Below, in pieces: positions 8,714-18,281 of a DNA stretch of 52,060 nt. Source of the DNA: Shewanella sp. SR44-3. Lineage in GTDB: Bacteria; Pseudomonadota; Gammaproteobacteria; Enterobacterales; Shewanellaceae. Each line of letters opens with the position of its first letter. The stretch's first letter is position 1. Position numbers and translations under genes: made by a program. The stretch is taken from NCBI RefSeq assembly GCF_014163735.1, contig NZ_JACJDV010000023.1, positions 1 through 52,060 on the forward strand. Reading direction: 5' to 3'. Below the pieces are notes generated by a model that saw only the letters and a program-made list of their open reading frames with translations, searched no databases and had not been told where the DNA came from.

Positions 8714-9940
8714 TTGTTAAACCGTGTGTGGTTAATGTTTTTTGTGGTTTCATCTATTGCCATAGTGCTTGAGCTTATTGGCGGCAATACACAAGTGTTA
8801 AGCGTGGCGGTAGACTCATTATTTGCGAGCGCGAAACTTGCCGCGGATATTTCCTTGGGCTTAATTGGCGTGCTTGCGCTGTGGATGGGCTTGATGCAAG
8901 TGGGGGAGAAAGCTGGTGTAGTGGGGCTATTTGCCAGATTGTTTGAGCCTTTATTGCACAAATTAATGCCTGAAGTGCCAAGAGGCCACAAGGCTTATGG
9001 CAGTATTTCGATGAATTTAACCGCCAATATGTTGGGGCTTGATAACGCCGCTACTCCCCTAGGGCTTAAGGCGATGGAGGATTTACAAAGCCTAAACCCA
9101 ATCAAAGCCGTGGCCACTAACGCGCAAATTTTATTCTTAGTGCTCAATACCTCATCAGTCACTTTAGTGCCTGTCACTGTGTTTCTCTACCGTGCCCAGC
9201 AAGGGGCTGCAGCGCCTGCGGACATTTTTTTACCTATATTGCTGGCCACCTGCGCCTCGACCTTAGTGGGGTTGACTGTGGTGTCCATAGTGCAGCGCTT
9301 GTCCATATTAAATACTGTGGTGCTGGCCTATGGCGGGGTGATATTTGCAAGCCTCGGGGCGAGTATCTTTTATCTTTTGAGTTTATCGGCAACCGCCATA
9401 GGTGAAGTCTCAAGCGTGCTGGGTAACGGCATCTTACTTGTCCTCGTGTTGAGTTTTATTTTGGTGGCAGGGTTTAAAAAAGTGGCTATTTATGATGAGT
9501 TTATCGAAGGCGCGACCCATGGGTTTAAGCAAGCGATTCAGCTTATTCCTTACTTACTTGCCATGCTGCTTGCCATAGGTTTTTTACGTGCATCGGGCGC
9601 ATTGGATTATGCCCTGTCGGCCTTGGCAAGTGTGGTGCATGTTATGGGCTTTGATGGCCGCTTTATTGATGCCATGCCCACGGCATTGATGAAGCCCTTT
9701 AGCGGCTCAGGGGCCAGAGCCATGATGCTTGAGACCATGTCCCACCATGGGGTGGATTCTTTTGCTGGGCGTTTGTCGGCGATATTTCAAGGTAGCACAG
9801 AAACCACTTTCTATGTGTTGGCGGTGTATTTTGGCTCAGTGGGGATTAAAAATGGCCGCCATGCCTTAGGCTGCGGCCTAGCAGCCGATGCAGGCGGTAT
9901 CATTGCTGCCATAGGCGTGTGCTACTGGTTTTATGGTTAA
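8714..9940 (+). CDS. SpmA-SpmB-like fused nucleoside-recognition membrane protein
   Basis: A 408-aa polytopic membrane protein joining two Gate (nucleoside recognition) domains: an SpmA-like half (MGLMQVGEKAGVVGLFARLF, then NMLGLDNAATPLGLKAME) and an SpmB-like half (MPTALMKPFSGSGARAMM, FQGSTETTFYVLAVYFGSVG). In spore formers these are separate spore-maturation proteins; in proteobacteria the fused protein is a putative transporter of unknown substrate. I count about ten hydrophobic segments. TTG at 8714 was chosen because GAGG lies 6 nt upstream and it gives MLNRVW; a GTG at 8702 is a weaker option. It shares a divergent promoter region with rsmF. Confidence 0.8.
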   Translation: MLNRVWLMFFVVSSIAIVLELIGGNTQVLSVAVDSLFASAKLAADISLGLIGVLALWMGLMQVGEKAGVVGLFARLFEPLLHKLMPEVPRGHKAYGSISMNLTANMLGLDNAATPLGLKAMEDLQSLNPIKAVATNAQILFLVLNTSSVTLVPVTVFLYRAQQGAAAPADIFLPILLATCASTLVGLTVVSIVQRLSILNTVVLAYGGVIFASLGASIFYLLSLSATAIGEVSSVLGNGILLVLVLSFILVAGFKKVAIYDEFIEGATHGFKQAIQLIPYLLAMLLAIGFLRASGALDYALSALASVVHVMGFDGRFIDAMPTALMKPFSGSGARAMMLETMSHHGVDSFAGRLSAIFQGSTETTFYVLAVYFGSVGIKNGRHALGCGLAADAGGIIAAIGVCYWFYG

Positions 9941-10227
9941 TAGAGTTTAGTGTGTGTTTATGCTTGGATAATTCTTAGTAAAGTCAGATGACGGGCTGAT
10001 AAAGCTGTCGTTTGTTTGCATGATCAATATCATCAGTAGCTTACTTGCTAACTATCAAGTATCTCTTAATGCTTCTGTTCCATCTACTGCATTTGCAAAA
10101 CCTTGAGATCTTATTGTCTGATGGAGTTCACCATTTAGTTTGCTGCAGAACGTGATTTACGATGATGAAGTGACTGCTTGTGCTATCTCTTCATCCTCGG
10201 ATTGTTACCTCATTGCTTGCCTAAATG

Positions 10228-11502
10228 TCATGTAGACTTGTTTCGAGTCACTCTCGCCGCTCTGGCTGGATCTGGGAAGCAAAACTGCGCACCTATCTGT
10301 TTCCAAGAATCATGACATTGAATGCTATGCCCTAGGGCGACTAACACTGAACAGCCGAGTATGCCCCAGCCTATGGCGTTGTCGCCCGCGCTTGCCCAGA
10401 TGGCGACTAAACTCGATGCGCCAAAGGCGATGCTTATCTGTAAAAAGTTTTGCAATCCCGCCGCTTTTGAGGCGTTGGTATTAAATTGCTGCAAGGCGTT
10501 GTTGACCACTATGGGGTAAATCGCGCCATTGCTGCCAGCCAATAATGAGAAGGCGATCAGCAGGGGCAATACGCTTTGGGTTTCTAATACCACACTTGAT
10601 ATAAAAATGGCGGCAACGCATAAAGCGAAAAAGATCAGCAGAGCGTTTAAGCTGACTGCGGTGCCAAACTTTCTGATGAGTCGCTTGCTAGAGTAACCAC
10701 CAACAATAAACATGATGGTTTGGGGGATGAAACTTAAGCCAATTTCAGTGGCGGCGTGGCCGTATTGCTCCATGGCGGCGGGCCATAGGGTGAGGTAGGC
10801 GAAGAATGCCCCAGAGCAGGCGCCAAAAATAATCACATTGCCTAGGTAGCGGGTGTTCCCCAGCAGTTCCATATAGCGGATATCTGGGGCGTTTTTGTGT
10901 GAGTGCGGCTGTTTTTTCGGCACAAAAACGTAAGTCATTACAATCAGTAATGCGGCAATAAGACATAAACTGACAAACACCGCACGCCAGCCAAAACTAT
11001 TCAAGATAAACGCCCCTGCGATGGGCGCTAATGCCGGAGACAAGGCCACTAAAGGCATAATGTTAGCGAAAATACCTTGGGCTTTATCGGCTGGGTATTG
11101 CTCTATCACTATGGCTTGCCAGATCACCGCAGCGCTACAGGCACCAATGGCTTGGAAGAAACGGCCAATATTCATCATCAACATAGAATCACTGTTGGCA
11201 ATCATAGCGCTGGCTAACATAAACAGGCTTAAGCCCACAAACAGCGAATGGCGTTTGCCTATGCGGTGAACTAATGGCCCATACAAGAGCTGACCCACGG
11301 CAAGACCTGCTAAAAAGGTGGTCAGTGAGATGGCTACGTCTGAGCTACTGGCATTAAATGTGCTTTCAATGGATTTGAATGAAGGCAGATACATGTCGGT
11401 AGCTACAAAACCTAGCATGCTCAGTAAGGCGAGATAAAATAGAAATAAATAGAATGTGATATTTGCTGGTTTTTTGCCAATATCTTGAATGTCGTTGCTC
11501 AA
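10228..11502 (-). CDS. punC: MFS transporter, Bcr/CflA type, likely purine nucleoside transporter PunC
   Basis: A 424-aa inner-membrane transporter with 12 predicted helices and MFS motif A, GPLVHRIGKRHS, in the loop after helix 2. The ATDMYLPSF segment in helix 1 is typical of Bcr/CflA drug:H+ antiporters. It is divergent from a gene closely similar to E. coli PunR (YdhB); in E. coli the divergent partner PunC (YdhC) is a nucleoside transporter, so context favours PunC over a drug pump. The TTG start has AGG 7 nt upstream. The C-terminal tail after about residue 400 is polar and cytoplasmic. Confidence 0.82.
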   Translation of the reverse strand: MSNDIQDIGKKPANITFYLFLFYLALLSMLGFVATDMYLPSFKSIESTFNASSSDVAISLTTFLAGLAVGQLLYGPLVHRIGKRHSLFVGLSLFMLASAMIANSDSMLMMNIGRFFQAIGACSAAVIWQAIVIEQYPADKAQGIFANIMPLVALSPALAPIAGAFILNSFGWRAVFVSLCLIAALLIVMTYVFVPKKQPHSHKNAPDIRYMELLGNTRYLGNVIIFGACSGAFFAYLTLWPAAMEQYGHAATEIGLSFIPQTIMFIVGGYSSKRLIRKFGTAVSLNALLIFFALCVAAIFISSVVLETQSVLPLLIAFSLLAGSNGAIYPIVVNNALQQFNTNASKAAGLQNFLQISIAFGASSLVAIWASAGDNAIGWGILGCSVLVALGHSIQCHDSWKQIGAQFCFPDPARAARVTRNKST

Positions 11503-11581
11503 GTTGCACCTGTAATCTTTGTTGGTTCAATAGATGCCGCTAGCTTAATGCTTTGCTAAATTAGCTGGAAACGTTAATTTT

Positions 11582-11607
11582 TGACAATTGTCATCAAAAA
11601 AATTGAT
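11582..11607. promoter_or_regulatory. Overlapping dyads in the punC-punR intergenic region (candidate PunR operator)
   Basis: A perfect 12-bp palindrome TGACAATTGTCA (11582-11593) is followed at once by ATCAA-N5-TTGAT (11593-11607). They lie between divergent punC and punR, where a LysR regulator normally binds. The link to PunR is by position and symmetry only. Confidence 0.5.
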
Positions 11608-11723
11608 AAGAAGGGTGTGGGATACCTAGGCGAATGTTATTATTTCAGAGCTATTTGTTATTAGCGCTGTTTGTTATAAAAGCCGTTTGCCATAGATGTA
11701 TTTCCCCGACGCTGAGGTTAGCC

Positions 11724-12626
11724 ATGCTGTCACAACAGATGTTTGAATTAATTGATGTGGTTGCCCATACGGGCAGCTTTACCGCAGCCGCGAAAAAACT
11801 GCATAAGGTGCCGTCGGCGATAAGCTATTCCGTCAAGCAGATTGAAGCTGAGCTTGGGGTTGAGCTGTTTGTTCGCCACCATAGAAGCGTAAGTTTAACG
11901 CCTGCGGGTAAGCATTTCGCCACCAAAGCGCGGGTGTTTCTCAATGATCTGGAATTGATCAAACGTGACACCTTGCGGGTGGCCAATGGCTGGAAGCCCA
12001 GCTTATCCATTGCGCTGGACAACATAGTCAGAACCGACAGTGTCCATGCATTAATCGCCGATTTTTATCGCCAATTTCAAGATGTTGAGCTCATTATTCG
12101 CATTGAGGTGTTTAATGGTGTCTGGGAAGCGCTCAAGACAGGCCGCAGTGATATCGCCATTGGCGCCACCACGGCAAACCCTGTGGGCGGGACCTTTAAA
12201 TTCACCAATATGGGTGACATTGATTGGCTGTTTGTGGTCAGTTTCGATCATCCATTGGCATTGATTGAGCGGCCATTAGAGGATGCTCAATTACGGGGTT
12301 TCCCCTCTATCTGCCTTGAAGACACATCACGAGAGTTGCCAAAAAGGATCACTTGGCTGCTTAATGAGCAGCGGCGATTAGTGGTGCCTGACTGGCACAG
12401 CGCCACCAACTGTTTTGTCCAAGGTTTAGGCATAGGCTATATGCCGGCCCATTTGGCGGGGCCTTTGATTGAGTCAGGAAAGTTGGTCAGTAAAGCGCTT
12501 TATAATGTTAAACCGCCGAGCCCTTGTTGCTTGGCATGGAATGATGAGCAAATGTCGCCCGCTTTGGCATGGGTATTGGCGTATCTAGGTGATGGCGAAC
12601 AGCTTCACCATCAATGGTTAGCTTAA
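11724..12626 (+). CDS. punR: LysR-family activator PunR (purine nucleoside response)
   Basis: A 300-aa LysR regulator closely similar, from memory, to E. coli PunR/YdhB. Shared segments include GSFTAAAKKLHKVPSAISY in the helix-turn-helix, FYRQFQDVEL, EVFNGVWEALKTGRSDIAIG, DTSRELPKRITWLL and MSPALAWVLAYLGD. In E. coli PunR activates punC in response to purine nucleosides. ATG 11724 was chosen because GAGG lies 6 nt upstream and the protein then begins like its homologue; a frame open to 11634 is not needed. Its 3' end overlaps that of the opposite gene by 9 nt. Confidence 0.9.
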   Translation: MLSQQMFELIDVVAHTGSFTAAAKKLHKVPSAISYSVKQIEAELGVELFVRHHRSVSLTPAGKHFATKARVFLNDLELIKRDTLRVANGWKPSLSIALDNIVRTDSVHALIADFYRQFQDVELIIRIEVFNGVWEALKTGRSDIAIGATTANPVGGTFKFTNMGDIDWLFVVSFDHPLALIERPLEDAQLRGFPSICLEDTSRELPKRITWLLNEQRRLVVPDWHSATNCFVQGLGIGYMPAHLAGPLIESGKLVSKALYNVKPPSPCCLAWNDEQMSPALAWVLAYLGDGEQLHHQWLA

Positions 12627-13619
12627 GATCAGCGCTTGTTGGCAAAGGGCCAGTTGCTCACGTATGGGATCTAAATATTGAGAGGCGGCATTGTCTGCCA
12701 AATACCAATAGCGCGGCAGTGTATCGGCACTGGCGTGACGCATTTTTGGGTGTTGCTGCAAGCTGTGATCAATAAATAAGGCTTCAGCCTTTATCAACGC
12801 CGCTTGTAGTTGCTGTTTATTAAGACTGCTTTGCCAGTGACTTATCGCAACTTGGCTAAGGTCTGCAAGTTGTTTTAAGCTTGCGTGATATTGGCGGGTA
12901 TTTAACGGGGCACAGCTTGCAAGCTGATGCAGTAAAGCAAAGGCGGCGTTTTGATTGGACAGCTTTTCGCTAACCAATACACTCCCTGCTAATACATCTT
13001 GTTCAGGCAAGCATAACTCAGGCCAGTTCACTGAATGCTGAACTGAGTTTGAGGCTTGAGTGTTCATTAAGGTTTTAGCATGGCCCTTTGTCATGATCTC
13101 AAGGGCGATGCGCCGTTCTCCTAGCCAGTTGTGAACGATACAAGGTAAGTGTTCATCGATACTCATCTGTGGGGGTCTTGCAAGACTTGGCAGTAATGAC
13201 ATGCGGCTCACTTGCACTGGGGCATGTTGGCTTAACAATGCAAAACAGCTTAAGCCAGAGGATGGCCAGCAATTGAGCTTACATTTCAGGCTTTGGGCCA
13301 TGGCATCGAGTTGTAACGTGAGCCGTTCACATTGGCTTTGCGTCAGTTGATTTGATTGCACCACAAAGGCGGCGTCAGACTGAGCATAACCGCCATTGGC
13401 GATATTGATGATGACACTGCTTGATGCTGCGTTTTTTACTGATGTTGCCTCTATTTGGCTAAGGGCTTGTGCTTGGCTAAGGTTTTCTATCTCGCTAACG
13501 GCTTCTGTACCATTAAAAATGAAGCTTAGGCCTTGGCTGAGGGGCTGCCATTTACCACCGGCGTTACCGACTATCTGTACTTGTCTGAGTTGCTCTGTGG
13601 TGAATGGGGGGATCATCAA
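12618..13619 (-). CDS. Conserved-looking hypothetical protein, function unknown
   Basis: A 333-aa soluble protein I do not recognise. It is rich in Gln, Ser, Leu and Ala, has scattered cysteines but no CxxC pair, and has no signal peptide or membrane segment. Residues 135-150 (WPSSGLSCFALLSQ) faintly recall a GHMP-kinase glycine loop but lack its spacing. The second half is helical, with repeated ALL/QQAL patterns. The end overlaps punR tail to tail by 9 nt and no terminator separates them. Upstream lies the norCB regulatory region, so it is divergent from the nor cluster. A second ATG directly follows the first; either could start it. Confidence 0.6.
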   Translation of the reverse strand: MMIPPFTTEQLRQVQIVGNAGGKWQPLSQGLSFIFNGTEAVSEIENLSQAQALSQIEATSVKNAASSSVIINIANGGYAQSDAAFVVQSNQLTQSQCERLTLQLDAMAQSLKCKLNCWPSSGLSCFALLSQHAPVQVSRMSLLPSLARPPQMSIDEHLPCIVHNWLGERRIALEIMTKGHAKTLMNTQASNSVQHSVNWPELCLPEQDVLAGSVLVSEKLSNQNAAFALLHQLASCAPLNTRQYHASLKQLADLSQVAISHWQSSLNKQQLQAALIKAEALFIDHSLQQHPKMRHASADTLPRYWYLADNAASQYLDPIREQLALCQQALILS

Positions 13620-13768
13620 AACGTGGCCTTAAAGTGAGTTCGATTCAGTAGATGGTAATGAGTCAATGCTTAGGCTCAGGTGTGGGAGAATTCTAACGGA
13701 TTTTCAACCAGAGCAACAGTCTGACGAAAGTGGGCACTATTCTTGGGTTATTGCATAGATAATTAAGT

Positions 13769-13782
13769 TTGATTAAAAATAA
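13769..13782. promoter_or_regulatory. Weak FNR/DNR-like dyad
   Basis: TTGAT-TAAA-AATAA matches the FNR/DNR consensus TTGAT-N4-ATCAA at 8 of 10 positions. It lies about 260 nt upstream of norC and may instead serve the divergent gene at 12618-13619. Low certainty. Confidence 0.25.
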
Positions 13783-13846
13783 AGCTTAACGGTCAAAAAC
13801 CAATCAAATAACAATTCAATTAATCACTTAGCCATGCTTCAGCCTT

Positions 13847-13912
13847 GTCTAATTAACAGCTTGGCTAACTAAATGATGTCCAATTAACAACGGCGAGCGT
13901 TGTTAATTGGAC
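13847..13912 (+). promoter_or_regulatory. Three GT-N7-AC elements, candidate NorR enhancer sites upstream of norCB
   Basis: Three related 11-mers: GTCTAATTAAC (13847-13857), GTCCAATTAAC (13878-13888) and GTTAATTGGAC (13902-13912, inverted). Each fits the GT-(N7)-AC core bound by the NO-sensing activator NorR, which in E. coli uses three sites upstream of a sigma-54 promoter. They lie about 80-140 nt upstream of the sigma-54 promoter here. The last two form the arms of a perfect 15-bp inverted repeat. The motif match is seen; NorR binding is inferred. Confidence 0.65.
13878..13912. repeat. Perfect 15-bp inverted repeat with 5-nt loop upstream of norC
   Basis: The arm GTCCAATTAACAACG (13878-13892), the loop GCGAG and the exact complementary arm (13898-13912). 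No T-run follows on either strand, so it is not a standard terminator. Each arm carries a GT-N7-AC core. Confidence 0.9.
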
Positions 13913-13975
13913 TCCCCCCGTTGTGCTTAACCAAGAAATTTTACAAATATCATTTAAAAACATGAGCTTAAACCT

Positions 13976-13991
13976 TGGCATGGCATTTGCT
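13976..13991 (+). promoter_or_regulatory. Sigma-54 (-24/-12) promoter of norCB
   Basis: TGGCATGGCATTTGCT matches the sigma-54 consensus TGGCACGR-N3-TTGCW at all but one position. GG (13977-13978) and GC (13989-13990) are separated by exactly 10 nt. Predicted start is near 14001, 28 nt before norC ATG. A possible IHF site (AACCAAGAAATTT, 13929-13941, two mismatches) lies between the promoter and the upstream elements. Confidence 0.8.
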
Positions 13992-14028
13992 TTGTAGAGA
14001 GTGAAAATTATCTATCAAGGAGTCGTTA

Positions 14029-14475
14029 ATGGCTGAAAAATTTACAAAAAGTATGGCTCGTAATATTTATTACGGCGGCAGCTTTTTCTTCTTGTTACTG
14101 CTGTTCGGTTTGTCGGTGGATACAGTCCGTCAACTGCCAAAGCGGGAAAATAGGGAAGCGCTGACAGAGCATGTAGTCAAAGGCAAGGGCTTGTGGGAAA
14201 CCAACAATTGTATCGGTTGTCACAGCTTGATGGGCGAGGGCGCTTATTATGCACCTGAGCTTGCCAATGTGTTCGATAGACGTGGTGCGGGCAATGAAGC
14301 CGCATTTAAAAGTTATCTACGTGCATGGATGAATGCCCAGCCTTTGGCTATTCCTCATCGCCGTAAGATGCCGCAATTTAACTTAACTGATGCTGAAATC
14401 GATAACTTGGCGGAGTTTCTGATCTGGACCTCCAGGATTGACGATAACAATTGGCCACCGAATATCGAAGGTTAA
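14029..14475 (+). CDS. norC: Nitric oxide reductase subunit C (cytochrome c)
   Basis: Membrane-anchored c-type cytochrome that passes electrons to NorB for reduction of NO to N2O. The 148-aa protein has one N-terminal membrane anchor (residues 14-30), an uncleaved signal-anchor, then a periplasmic haem domain with CIGCH at about residues 61-65 and a distal Met ligand, probably in RRKMPQF. Length matches known NorC. AAGGAG lies 6 nt before the ATG. It is first in the norCBDQEF cluster and 15 nt from norB. Confidence 0.96.
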   Translation: MAEKFTKSMARNIYYGGSFFFLLLLFGLSVDTVRQLPKRENREALTEHVVKGKGLWETNNCIGCHSLMGEGAYYAPELANVFDRRGAGNEAAFKSYLRAWMNAQPLAIPHRRKMPQFNLTDAEIDNLAEFLIWTSRIDDNNWPPNIEG

Positions 14476-15906
<1,431 letters not shown>

Positions 15907-15915
15907 CTATTAAGC

Positions 15916-15951
15916 GGGGCTGCTATTGTAGAGGTTAGCAATGGCAGTCCC
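15916..15951 (+). other. Stable hairpin in the norB-norD spacer
   Basis: A 13-bp stem with two G-U pairs (15916-15928 with 15939-15951) and a 10-nt loop, 10 nt after the norB stop and without a T-run. It could protect the norCB message or reduce read-through into norD. The rest of the 277-nt spacer shows nothing I can identify. Confidence 0.45.
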
Positions 15952-16183
15952 ACTTATTACGGCTATTGATGGTCATGAGTCCGAGTTTACAGCGGGCTAA
16001 CCTGAGCCAACACAGTTAAGTCAGCCTTGTAAGTTTCCACCCTTCTTACTTGGCTGCACTTTTTATTAGTGATTAGTTATTGGCTAATCGATATTGGAAG
16101 CCGTACTTATTGGACCATGAGCCATAAGCCGGCAAGAACACCGAACATACCGAATTCATATTACAGCAGTTTAAGAGGTCTCA

Positions 16184-18196
16184 ATGGAAGAAGTCGTCGG
16201 TAAAATATGGGACAAATGGTTAACATCGCAGGTGACCACAGACCATGTCGATGCCAAGGTCCATTTTAGTGATTTACAATCTCAATTGCTGGTGTATTAC
16301 CGTGCCATGGGCGGCGATGGCGCTAAAAGCCTTGAAATGGCAGAAAGACGCGACTTGAATATTCGCCGCACCACAATGCAGAAAATAGCCGGTAGCCATA
16401 AACAGTTTTACTTAAGCTGGCAAGATGAGCGCAGCCTAAGACTGCCACCGTCTATCGCGTTATTTGCTGACAAAACCCTGAATCAATCCTTATATTTTTG
16501 GCTTACCGCCTTGGCCGCGCAGTTGGATAAGCAGCGCCGCAGTCGTCTGAATAATGATGAAGCTAACCACAGCCAAACTAACCGCAGCCAAGCTAACAAT
16601 AGCCAAGTAGCCACAGCTGTGATGACCGATTGGTTTAATGATAACCAACAGGCAAGCTGTGAGCTTTTAAGCAAATACGCCGGTCTTAGGCGCCTTTACA
16701 GCACCTTAGCCCATGAAGTCTTACGTCTGCGTACGGCTGAAAGCTTAGCTATGGCTAATGTAAATAGGGCTAGCGCTGGACAGCCTGATACGGGCACGCC
16801 TAAAAAGACCGGCATGTTCTTTTTTAATCACGATGATGGCCTAGCGCAGGCAGAAAAAGCCGTGATGACAGTGATTAAAATCCCAGGTTCAATGAATACA
16901 CTCCCCCATTGCAGTAAAGATGTGCACCCTGTGCCGCTGTGGCTTTATCCTCCCATCGAAAACTTAGGCAGTGGTGCAAATTTTGATCCTTTGGATGATA
17001 AGAGCCAGCAGTCAAAGCCTAAGCACAAGTCCGGCGAGCTGCCCACAATCGAGCCGCGAAAAAAAGCCCAATACGTGGATGATAATCGCAAAACCGATGG
17101 CTTATTAGTGTTTCAAGCCGAAGCCTTGATGACTTGGACTGAACAAATTAATTTAGACCGCTGCCAAAGTGATGAAGATGATGATGCAGACATTACTGAT
17201 ATCGCAGAAGATTTAGATATCATTAGCTTGTCCCGCCACAGAAAAGCCAATGCTGCCCGCATCCGTTTTGATTTAGATTTACCCGCCGCCGCCCAAGATG
17301 ATTTACGTCTAGGTGAGGGGATATTATTGCCAGAGTGGGATTATAAACAGCAGCGCTTAGTGGAAAACGCCTGCGTGCTGCAAACCATGATAAGCGATGA
17401 GGTGGAGCCGATTGCTTTATCCAGCGAATACCAAAAGTTAAGCCAAGATATTCTGGCATTATTTGCCCACATTGGTTTAACACCCAGCCGCAGAAAAGCC
17501 CAGCCAAGTGGCGATGAAATTGATCTTGATGCCTGGCTTGATAATCATGCCCAGCCAGTCAAAGACAGCAGTAAACAGGCATTTTACCTTGATACCCAGC
17601 GGCAGAACAGGGACGTCAACTGTCTAATTTTGGCGGATTTATCATTATCGACCGAAGCCTATATTGACGATAACCAGCGGGTGATTGATGTTATTCGCGA
17701 CAGTTTAATGGTGTTCAGTGAAGCGCTAACTCGCCTTGGGGATGAGTTTGCCTTGTATGGGTTTTCATCTGTGCGCAGCCAACATGTGCGCTTTCATATC
17801 CTTAAAAATTTTGACATGCCCCACAGCGATCACGTTCGCGGCCGCATTGCCCGCATTGAGCCTGGCTATTATACCCGCATGGGCGCGGCCATTCGCCAAT
17901 CCAGCGAGTTACTGAGTCAAAGGGGCGGCGCCAATAAAGTGCTACTTATCATCACCGACGGTAAACCTAACGATTTAGACAAATACGAAGGCCGCTACGG
18001 CATTGAAGACACTCGCCAAGCCATAGTGGAGGCAAAATTGTTAGGCTTAGTGCCGTATTGCGTCACCATAGATAAAAAAGGTCATGATTATTTACCTTAT
18101 CTATTTGGCAGCAACGGTTTTTCTATCGTCAGTAACGCCAGTGAATTACCCCGTGTGCTGCCGAAGATTTACTTACATTTAACGACCGCGCATTGA
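16184..18196 (+). CDS. norD: NorD, von Willebrand factor A domain protein for NO reductase activation
   Basis: A 670-aa cytoplasmic protein needed with NorQ to assemble active NO reductase, probably in metal or cofactor insertion. The C-terminal vWA domain (about residues 475-665) has the MIDAS motif DLSLSTEAY, a conserved YTRMGAAIR threonine and IITDGKPNDLD. The N-terminal part is helical, with an Asn/Ser/Gln-rich insert around residues 125-140 (repeated NxSQ units) and an acidic stretch DEDDDADITD near 326. AGAGG lies 5 nt before the ATG. It pairs with the AAA+ partner directly downstream, as in NorQ/NorD and CbbQ/CbbO systems. Confidence 0.93.
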   Translation: MEEVVGKIWDKWLTSQVTTDHVDAKVHFSDLQSQLLVYYRAMGGDGAKSLEMAERRDLNIRRTTMQKIAGSHKQFYLSWQDERSLRLPPSIALFADKTLNQSLYFWLTALAAQLDKQRRSRLNNDEANHSQTNRSQANNSQVATAVMTDWFNDNQQASCELLSKYAGLRRLYSTLAHEVLRLRTAESLAMANVNRASAGQPDTGTPKKTGMFFFNHDDGLAQAEKAVMTVIKIPGSMNTLPHCSKDVHPVPLWLYPPIENLGSGANFDPLDDKSQQSKPKHKSGELPTIEPRKKAQYVDDNRKTDGLLVFQAEALMTWTEQINLDRCQSDEDDDADITDIAEDLDIISLSRHRKANAARIRFDLDLPAAAQDDLRLGEGILLPEWDYKQQRLVENACVLQTMISDEVEPIALSSEYQKLSQDILALFAHIGLTPSRRKAQPSGDEIDLDAWLDNHAQPVKDSSKQAFYLDTQRQNRDVNCLILADLSLSTEAYIDDNQRVIDVIRDSLMVFSEALTRLGDEFALYGFSSVRSQHVRFHILKNFDMPHSDHVRGRIARIEPGYYTRMGAAIRQSSELLSQRGGANKVLLIITDGKPNDLDKYEGRYGIEDTRQAIVEAKLLGLVPYCVTIDKKGHDYLPYLFGSNGFSIVSNASELPRVLPKIYLHLTTAH

Positions 18197-18281
18197 TGTG
18201 TTTATTTCAATTAGCGTCGAGAACCCCCCGATCCTATTTAACGATTAACAACTAACAATTTTGCCTAAAAGCGAGACTGCC

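Noticed and set aside
13940..13965. NsrR-type site before norC
   Set aside because: The CATTT-AAAA-ACAT stretch has wrong half-site spacing and poor outer matches; sigma-54 and GT-N7-AC elements explain the region better.
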